Source: Spirochaetaceae bacterium
Lineage (GTDB): Bacteria > Spirochaetota > Spirochaetia > Treponematales > Breznakiellaceae
DNA length: 10,634 nucleotides
NCBI GenBank assembly: GCA_031268255.1
Contig: JAIRXO010000070.1
Location: 1-10,634, forward strand
Direction: 5' to 3'
Position numbers and translations under genes: made by a program. The notes under the pieces are model-generated. The model was not told the DNA's origin, ran no database searches, and saw only the letters and a program-made list of their open reading frames with translations. Shown here one piece after another: positions 7,013-10,634 of the stretch (the stretch's first letter is position 1; every line of letters starts with the position of its first letter).

Positions 7013-8431
7013 TCAACATGACCCCGTTTCGCCTGATACCGGTATGGGGTACTCGCCGGAAAAACAGCCCAGACAGTAACCGCCGTCGCCGTCCAGGGAC
7101 TCAAGGAGCCCGTCTGTACTGATAAAGGCGAGGCTGTCGGCGCCTATGGTCTTACAGAGTTCATGGACATTGTTGGCATTGCTGATAAGGTCCTTGCGGT
7201 GAGGCGTGTCTATGCCGAAGTAACAGGGAAAGCGCACCGGCGGCGAGCATATCCTCATGTGAACTTCCCTTGCCCCGGCCTTGCGGAGTATGGCCACAAG
7301 ACGGCGGCTCGTGGTTCCCCGTACTATGGAATCGTCAATGATCACCACCCGTTTGTCCCTGACCTCGCTTTGTATCACATTGTGTTTCACCATAACATTT
7401 TTTTCCCTCATGTTCTGGCTGGGGGCGATAAATGTTCGCCCTACATAGCGGCTCTTGACTATGCCAAGGCCGTAGGGTGTTCCGGTTGCCCTGCCGTAGC
7501 CTATGGCCGCGGGTATCCCCGAATCAGGAACCCCGACGACCAGGTCGGCGGCGACAGCGGACTCCCGGGCGAGAATCTCTCCGGCCCTGACGCGGGACCC
7601 ATAGACATCCACCCCGTCTATAACGCTGTCGGGCCTGGCAAAGTATATGTACTCAAAGGAACAGACCGCCCGCCGTGTTTTTTCGCTGAACGAGAACGAA
7701 AGAACCTGTCCGCCGCTTATGATGATTACCTCTCCCGGTTCTATGTCCCGGACAAATTCCCCACCTACGGCGTCTATGGCGCAGGACTCGGAGGCGAGAA
7801 CCCAGCCGTCCTTGATCTTTCCAAGGCACAGGGGTCTTATGCCGTTGGGGTCCCTTGCCCCGATGAGGGCGCTGTCGGTAAGCACGGCCAGGGCATAGGA
7901 ACCCTTGATGAATTTGATAGTGTCGGTGAGGGCCTTTTCCAGGCCCTTTTTGTAGTTTTTGGCGATGAGATTGACGATGACTTCGCTGTCGCTGGATGAG
8001 CTGAAACCGACGCCGGCATCCTCAAGGAGTTCCCGGACCACATCGGCGTTGGTCAGCGTTCCGTTATGCGCAACTGCTATGGCGCCCTGCTTAAAACGGT
8101 TTACAAACGGCTGGGCGTTTTCTATGGAACTTGAACCCGCTGTGGAATAACGCACATGGCCTATGGCCGCCGGCCCTTCTATCTGATCCAGCTCCGCGTG
8201 GCCGAACACCTCGTCCACAAGGCCCATGCCTTTCCGCACTTCGACCGTGCCGTTTTTCGCCGCGGCGATACCTGAGCTTTCCTGGCCCCGGTGCTGGAGG
8301 GAAAGGAGTCCGTAGTACACCAGGGGGACCACGTTCTGATTTTCGCTGTTCGCAAAAATGCCGAAAACCCCGCACTCCTCATGCAGCTTGTCGGGAGGAC
8401 AGCCGTTGTGGTCCGCATTGCCGTCGGTCAT
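7013..8431 (-). CDS. purF: Amidophosphoribosyltransferase, Bacillus-type with propeptide and [4Fe-4S] cluster
   Basis: PurF commits PRPP to purine synthesis by making 5-phosphoribosylamine with ammonia from glutamine. The start at 8431 gives 472 residues, MTDGNADHNG onward, 22 bases after purC; a longer frame to 8647 would overrun purC and adds no homologous residues. Catalytic Cys20 opens the mature N-terminus (CGVFGIF), so a 19-residue propeptide must be removed, as in the B. subtilis enzyme. The Ntn glutaminase domain shows QHRGQESSGI (46-55), GHVRYSTAG (91-99) and AHNGTLTN (121-128). The PRPP loop is VVIIDDSIVRGTT (362-374). Cys257, Cys403, Cys453 and Cys456 (VCSFEY, FPCYFG, YCLGCFSGEYP) match the four iron-sulfur ligands of the B. 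subtilis protein, implying oxygen-labile activity. Feedback inhibition by purine nucleotides is known for the family. The ribosome site is weak (AAAGG, about 12 bases from ATG). Confidence 0.96.
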   Translation of the reverse strand: MTDGNADHNGCPPDKLHEECGVFGIFANSENQNVVPLVYYGLLSLQHRGQESSGIAAAKNGTVEVRKGMGLVDEVFGHAELDQIEGPAAIGHVRYSTAGSSSIENAQPFVNRFKQGAIAVAHNGTLTNADVVRELLEDAGVGFSSSSDSEVIVNLIAKNYKKGLEKALTDTIKFIKGSYALAVLTDSALIGARDPNGIRPLCLGKIKDGWVLASESCAIDAVGGEFVRDIEPGEVIIISGGQVLSFSFSEKTRRAVCSFEYIYFARPDSVIDGVDVYGSRVRAGEILARESAVAADLVVGVPDSGIPAAIGYGRATGTPYGLGIVKSRYVGRTFIAPSQNMREKNVMVKHNVIQSEVRDKRVVIIDDSIVRGTTSRRLVAILRKAGAREVHMRICSPPVRFPCYFGIDTPHRKDLISNANNVHELCKTIGADSLAFISTDGLLESLDGDGGYCLGCFSGEYPIPVSGETGSC

Positions 8432-8453
8432 AGCCGCGCCCGCCTTTGCTTTT

Positions 8454-9194
8454 TTAGCCTTCGCCGCCGAGCCTGTTGAGAATTTCCGTATACGCTTCCT
8501 TGACATTGCCCAAATCGCGGCGGAAACGGTCCTTGTCGAGTTTTTCATTGGTTTTGGCGTCCCAGAAACGGCAGGTGTCAGGGGAAATTTCGTCAGCGAG
8601 TACCAGGTCCCCCGCCGCTGTTCTGCCAAATTCAAGTTTAAAGTCAATGAGCCTGATGCCCCGTTCCAGGAAAAAGGCCGAGAGGATTTTGTTGATGGTA
8701 AAACTAAGGTTTTTTATTTGTTCGATTTCGTCAAAACTGGAAGCCCCGATGGAAACCGCGTGATAGTCGTTGATGAGGGGATCGCCCAGAGCGTCATCCT
8801 TATAGGAAAGTTCAAAAACCGTTGTTTTAAGTTCCGTTCCTTCGGCAAGACCCAGGCGCTTGGCCATTGAGCCTGCCGCGACATTGCGGATAATGACTTC
8901 CAGCGGAATTATGCGCACCCTGGAACAGACCATGTCCCGGTCATTGAGGCGGCCCTTAAAATGGGTAGCTACGCCTGACCGGGCAAGAAGTTCAAAAAGC
9001 CCCGAGGCGATTTTGTTGTTCAGTATGCCCTTGTCCTCAATCTGCCCCTTTTTTTCGCCGTTAAAGGCCGTGGCGTCATCTTTATAGTGGATGATCACCA
9101 GGTCAGGGTTACTGGTGGCGTACACCTTCTTCGCCTTGCCCTCGTAAAGCTCCCCACCCTGTTTGATGGATTCAGCGTCGAAGTTTTTGCTCAT
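8454..9194 (-). CDS. purC: SAICAR synthetase (phosphoribosylaminoimidazole-succinocarboxamide synthase)
   Basis: PurC condenses CAIR with aspartate using ATP to give SAICAR. The 246 residues contain LYEGKAKKVYAT (16-27, the glycine-rich nucleotide loop), KDDATAFNGEKKGQIEDKG (38-56), PLEVIIRNVAAGSMAKR (97-113, containing the PROSITE-type signature), LIDFKLEFGR (182-191) and LADEISPDTCRFWD (199-212), all typical of the family. Length matches the usual 235-250. I chose the ATG at 9192-9194 because AAGGAG lies seven bases upstream (9202-9207) and it fits homologue N-termini; an upstream ATG at 9218 would add eight residues and a larger overlap. The gene overlaps the end of purE by 23 bases, so its ribosome site lies within purE coding sequence and translation is probably coupled. 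It uses the product of the PurE step directly. Confidence 0.96.
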   Translation of the reverse strand: MSKNFDAESIKQGGELYEGKAKKVYATSNPDLVIIHYKDDATAFNGEKKGQIEDKGILNNKIASGLFELLARSGVATHFKGRLNDRDMVCSRVRIIPLEVIIRNVAAGSMAKRLGLAEGTELKTTVFELSYKDDALGDPLINDYHAVSIGASSFDEIEQIKNLSFTINKILSAFFLERGIRLIDFKLEFGRTAAGDLVLADEISPDTCRFWDAKTNEKLDKDRFRRDLGNVKEAYTEILNRLGGEG

Positions 9195-9666
9195 AATCCG
9201 GCTCCTTGTCGCTGGCAAAATCGTCTTTCATCTTTTTTCTGAATTCCATAAGCGCCTTTTTTAGTTCTGGGTATTTAATGGAAAGAATTTCACAGGCCAG
9301 GTACGCGGCGTTGGCGGCGTTATCTATCCCGACAGAGGCAACAGGTATGGGCCTGGGCATCTGGACTATGGAAAGGAGGGCGTCTATGCCGCCCAGGCTC
9401 CCGCCGGCTATGGGAACCCCTATGACCGGGATGGTGGTAAGGCTCGCGATAACCCCGGGAAGATGGGCGGCAAGGCCCGCCCCGGCAATGATCACCTCGT
9501 TTCCCTCAGCCTCAAGGCGGGATATTGTTTCGTGGAGCAGTTCGGGAACCCGGTGGGCCGAGAGTATGTGGGAAGTATAGTCAACGCCGAAATCCCCAAG
9601 CACATCGGCGGCTTTCTTCATTATAGTTGAATCAGATTTTGAGCCATAGACAATAGCGGCTTTCAT
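9172..9666 (-). CDS. purE: PurE, class I type N5-CAIR mutase / AIR carboxylase
   Basis: PurE forms CAIR. The 164 residues show GSKSD (8-12), SAHRVP (36-41), AGAGLAAHLPGVIAS (61-75), GVPIAGGSLGGIDALLSIVQMP (83-104) and a C-terminal helix SIKYPELKKALMEFRKKMK. The SAHR loop and the SIVQMP block are class I features. Class II enzymes, including the characterised Treponema denticola PurE, have SAHK and a different central region. Class I enzymes normally act on N5-CAIR made by PurK, but no purK is in this cluster. The start has AGGAGG eight bases upstream and is the first gene of the operon. The last 23 bases overlap purC. Class assignment rests on motifs seen here compared with family knowledge; whether it works with PurK or with CO2 directly cannot be decided from the window. 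Confidence 0.95.
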   Translation of the reverse strand: MKAAIVYGSKSDSTIMKKAADVLGDFGVDYTSHILSAHRVPELLHETISRLEAEGNEVIIAGAGLAAHLPGVIASLTTIPVIGVPIAGGSLGGIDALLSIVQMPRPIPVASVGIDNAANAAYLACEILSIKYPELKKALMEFRKKMKDDFASDKEPDYEQKLRR

Positions 9667-9772
9667 GCGCTCCCCCTCCTAAACTACCATGAGCGGGGAG
9701 GGGAATACAAGGGCCTTGGTAATGCCGCCTCTCATTGGGGGTAAAATTCAAAGCAGCATCCACCGCCGGGCC

Positions 9773-9804
9773 GTAAAGAAAGAAGCGGCGTTGCCGCCAT
9801 CTTC
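9773..9804 (-). terminator. Terminator-like hairpin upstream of purE (possible leader attenuator)
   Basis: On the minus strand GAAG (plus 9801-9804) and GGCG pair with CGCC and CTTC around a GCAA tetraloop, with a 2x1 internal bulge, and are followed by TTTCTTT. It lies about 105-140 bases before the purE start. If the operon transcript starts upstream of it, it could act as an attenuator; otherwise it would stop leftward read-through. The stem is interrupted and the T run contains a C, so it may be weak. Confidence 0.4.
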
Positions 9805-9819
9805 GTAATGAAGTATACT
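9791..9819 (+). promoter_or_regulatory. Promoter of the coiled-coil nuclease-like gene
   Basis: TTGCCG (9791-9796) and TATACT (9814-9819) are separated by 17 bases, giving a -10 box one mismatch from consensus and a partial -35 box. Transcription would start near 9826, about 29 bases before the ATG at 9855. The -10 box lies in the palindrome AGTATACT (9812-9819), so the same bases also read TATACT on the minus strand towards purE, but with no recognisable -35 box there. Confidence 0.6.
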
Positions 9820-9854
9820 GGATGAATCCGGGCCATAGGGCCGGGGAGGGAATT

Positions 9855-10529
9855 ATGGGAACAGAAAATAGAACGCAAAAGAGGGGACCACAAAAAAACG
9901 CACAGCCTGAGGATATCTGGGCCTTGCTCCGGGAAACGGACCGCCTGCAGAAAGAAACCGCCCAGATGCAAAAGGACACAGACCGGATACAGAAGGAGAC
10001 GGCCAAGCAGATGAAGGAGACAGACCGTCTGCGGAAGGAGTCTGACCGGCGTCTGGACAAGATGATGGCCAAGACCGATAAAAAACTTGGAGAACTGGGA
10101 AACCGTTTTGGCGAGCTTGTGGAACATCTGGTAACGCCCAATATGGTGGAAAAATTCCGGGTTCTGGGCTACGCCTTTACCAAGGCGGGCCCCGGCATAG
10201 AGTTTTATGATTCAAAGGGGAAACCCCTGGCCGAAGTGGACGTATGGCTTGAGAACGGTGAGTTTGCCCTGGCTGTGGAGGTCAAGGCCTGTCTGCATAT
10301 CCAGGATATAAAGGACCACCTCAAGCGCATGGAAATCCTGTGCCGCTACGCCGCCGAGCGGCATGACAAACGGAAGTTTCTTGCCGCCGCCGCGGGGGCC
10401 ATAATCAGGCAGAATGTCCGGGAGTACGCGGTAAAAAACGGGTTTTATGTGATAGAACAGTCCGGCGATACGGTAAAAATCGAAGTCCCCGAAGGCTTCA
10501 GCCCCCGTATCTGGCAGGCCGCTTCCTGA
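9855..10529 (+). CDS. Coiled-coil protein with probable PD-(D/E)XK nuclease-like domain (DUF3782-like)
   Basis: The 224-residue product has two parts. Residues about 18-80 are charged, have no predicted globular features, and consist of heptads such as ETDRLQK, DTDRIQK and ETDRLRK, a strong coiled-coil pattern. Residues about 85-224 look globular: NRFGELVEHLVTPNMVEKF, then EVDVWLENGEFALAVEVKACL, where the Asp of EVDVWL and the Glu and Lys of VEVK match the PD-(D/E)XK nuclease core. The family resembles DUF3782-type proteins, usually annotated as hypothetical with a nuclease-like fold, frequent in several copies in some spirochaetes and cyanobacteria. The ATG at 9855 is preferred over one at 9822 because it has GGAGG five bases upstream and the earlier codon falls before the likely transcription start. 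It is divergent from purE. No partner gene is visible. DNA cleavage is not established; a nucleic-acid-binding or structural role is also possible. Confidence 0.82.
   Translation: MGTENRTQKRGPQKNAQPEDIWALLRETDRLQKETAQMQKDTDRIQKETAKQMKETDRLRKESDRRLDKMMAKTDKKLGELGNRFGELVEHLVTPNMVEKFRVLGYAFTKAGPGIEFYDSKGKPLAEVDVWLENGEFALAVEVKACLHIQDIKDHLKRMEILCRYAAERHDKRKFLAAAAGAIIRQNVREYAVKNGFYVIEQSGDTVKIEVPEGFSPRIWQAAS
9933..10058 (+). repeat. Six tandem 21-base (heptad) repeats within the coiled-coil gene
   Basis: Six consecutive seven-codon units encode ETDRLQK, ETAQMQK, DTDRIQK, ETAKQMK, ETDRLRK and ESDRRLD. Units 1, 3 and 5 are more alike, as are 2 and 4, which hints at an ancestral 42-base (14-residue) doublet that was duplicated. 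Such an array can gain or lose units in frame without disrupting the downstream domain. Confidence 0.85.
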
Positions 10530-10549
10530 TAATTCCCCCAATAATTCAC

Positions 10550-10579
10550 TTGACATAATTTACAGTTTCTGCCAATATT
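10550..10579 (+). promoter_or_regulatory. Possible promoter for a gene beyond the right edge
   Basis: A consensus -35 box TTGACA (10550-10555) is followed after 18 bases by AATATT (10574-10579), matching four of six -10 positions. The 16-base palindrome starting at 10582 would then lie over the transcription start, a position typical for a repressor. No gene on this strand begins before the window ends, so the assignment is tentative. Confidence 0.35.
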
Positions 10580-10634
10580 CATGTGAAATATTTCACAGGT
10601 AAAATGGCATTATGCCAATATACTGTGAATATAA
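10570..10634 (+). repeat. Imperfect 42-43 base direct repeat and small dyad at the window edge
   Basis: TGCCAATAT occurs at 10570-10578 and again at 10613-10621, and each is followed within a few bases by TGTGAA (10582-10587 and 10624-10629), giving a repeat period of 42-43 bases. Between them TGGCAT and ATGCCA (10605-10610 and 10612-10617) form a perfect dyad around one T. The second unit is cut by the window end, so it is not known whether more copies follow. Confidence 0.55.
10582..10597. promoter_or_regulatory. Perfect 16-base palindrome resembling a CRP/FNR-family operator
   Basis: TGTGAAATATTTCACA is its own reverse complement and fits the CRP arrangement TGTGA-N6-TCACA exactly. It lies 52 bases after the nuclease-like gene stop codon, in a gene-free, AT-rich stretch just downstream of a possible TTGACA box. 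The symmetry is seen directly; the regulator is inference, and other dimeric regulators could use the same symmetry. Confidence 0.55.

Noticed and set aside
5830..7104. PurM starting at 7104
   Set aside because: The extra 38 residues overlap the end of purF, do not resemble PurM, and the ATG at 6990 has a good ribosome site and the family N-terminus.
7163..7999. Long plus-strand open frame (278 codons) opposite purF
   Set aside because: It is antisense to the fully conserved PurF coding sequence with no family resemblance of its own.
7013..8647. PurF starting at 8647 with 72 extra N-terminal residues
   Set aside because: The extension lies inside the purC coding sequence in another frame, is not family-like, and the ATG at 8431 gives the expected propeptide length.
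9667..9770. Purine-sensing riboswitch or PurR box before purE
   Set aside because: No purine aptamer core or CCGAAC-type PurR box pair could be recognised by eye in this leader.
10570..10634. Start of a CRISPR array
   Set aside because: The repeated parts are short and imperfect, only two units are visible, and no cas gene is in the window.

Overview
The window is dominated by a de novo purine biosynthesis gene cluster on the minus strand, flanked by accessory-looking DNA on both sides. The organism is most likely an anaerobic bacterium. I lean towards a spirochaete of the Treponema group, for three reasons: the C-terminal cadherin-like surface-protein fragment at the left edge, the coiled-coil plus PD-(D/E)XK protein at the right edge (both types are, from memory, common in termite-gut treponemes), and an iron-sulfur aldo/keto reductase inside the cluster. 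This assignment is inference and no marker gene in the window proves it.

Left edge (1-867): the 3' end of a plus-strand gene for a probable surface protein stops at 468. Facing it on the minus strand is a complete tRNA-Asn(GTT) at 559-631 with a strong sigma70-type promoter (TTGACA, 17 bp, TATAGT) and a near-ideal intrinsic terminator. Just past the terminator lies a degenerate second copy of a tRNA T-loop-like sequence followed by the terminator arm. Between the tRNA promoter and purD are two imperfect inverted repeats and no gene.

Core (868-9666): eight genes all read leftward in the order purE, purC, purF, purM, purN, an aldo/keto reductase with two ferredoxin-like cysteine clusters, purH, purD. 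Spacing is tight, from overlaps of 4 to 47 bases to gaps of 22 to 75 bases, so one polycistronic transcript is likely. PurF makes phosphoribosylamine from PRPP and glutamine. PurD ligates glycine, PurN formylates GAR, PurM closes the imidazole ring, PurE and PurC add the carboxylate and aspartate, and PurH performs the last two steps to IMP. PurL (FGAM synthetase), PurB (adenylosuccinate lyase) and PurK are not in the window and must be elsewhere or, for PurK, possibly absent. The reductase is the one member with no known purine role; it is stop-start coupled (ATGA) to purH.

Right edge (9667-10634): a short divergent intergenic region separates purE from a plus-strand gene for a small protein with six heptad repeats and a probable PD-(D/E)XK nuclease-like fold. 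The plus-strand gene has a recognisable promoter. The purE side has no convincing one but carries a terminator-like hairpin in its possible leader. The last 105 bases hold no gene but are dense in short symmetric sequences, including a perfect 16-base palindrome that fits the CRP half-site arrangement TGTGA-N6-TCACA, and a 42-43 base direct repeat that runs off the window.

Most of the window is ordinary metabolism. The items most worth a second look are the reductase in the purine operon, the class I type PurE without PurK, the tRNA tail/terminator duplication, the coiled-coil nuclease-like gene, and the symmetric sequences at the right edge.
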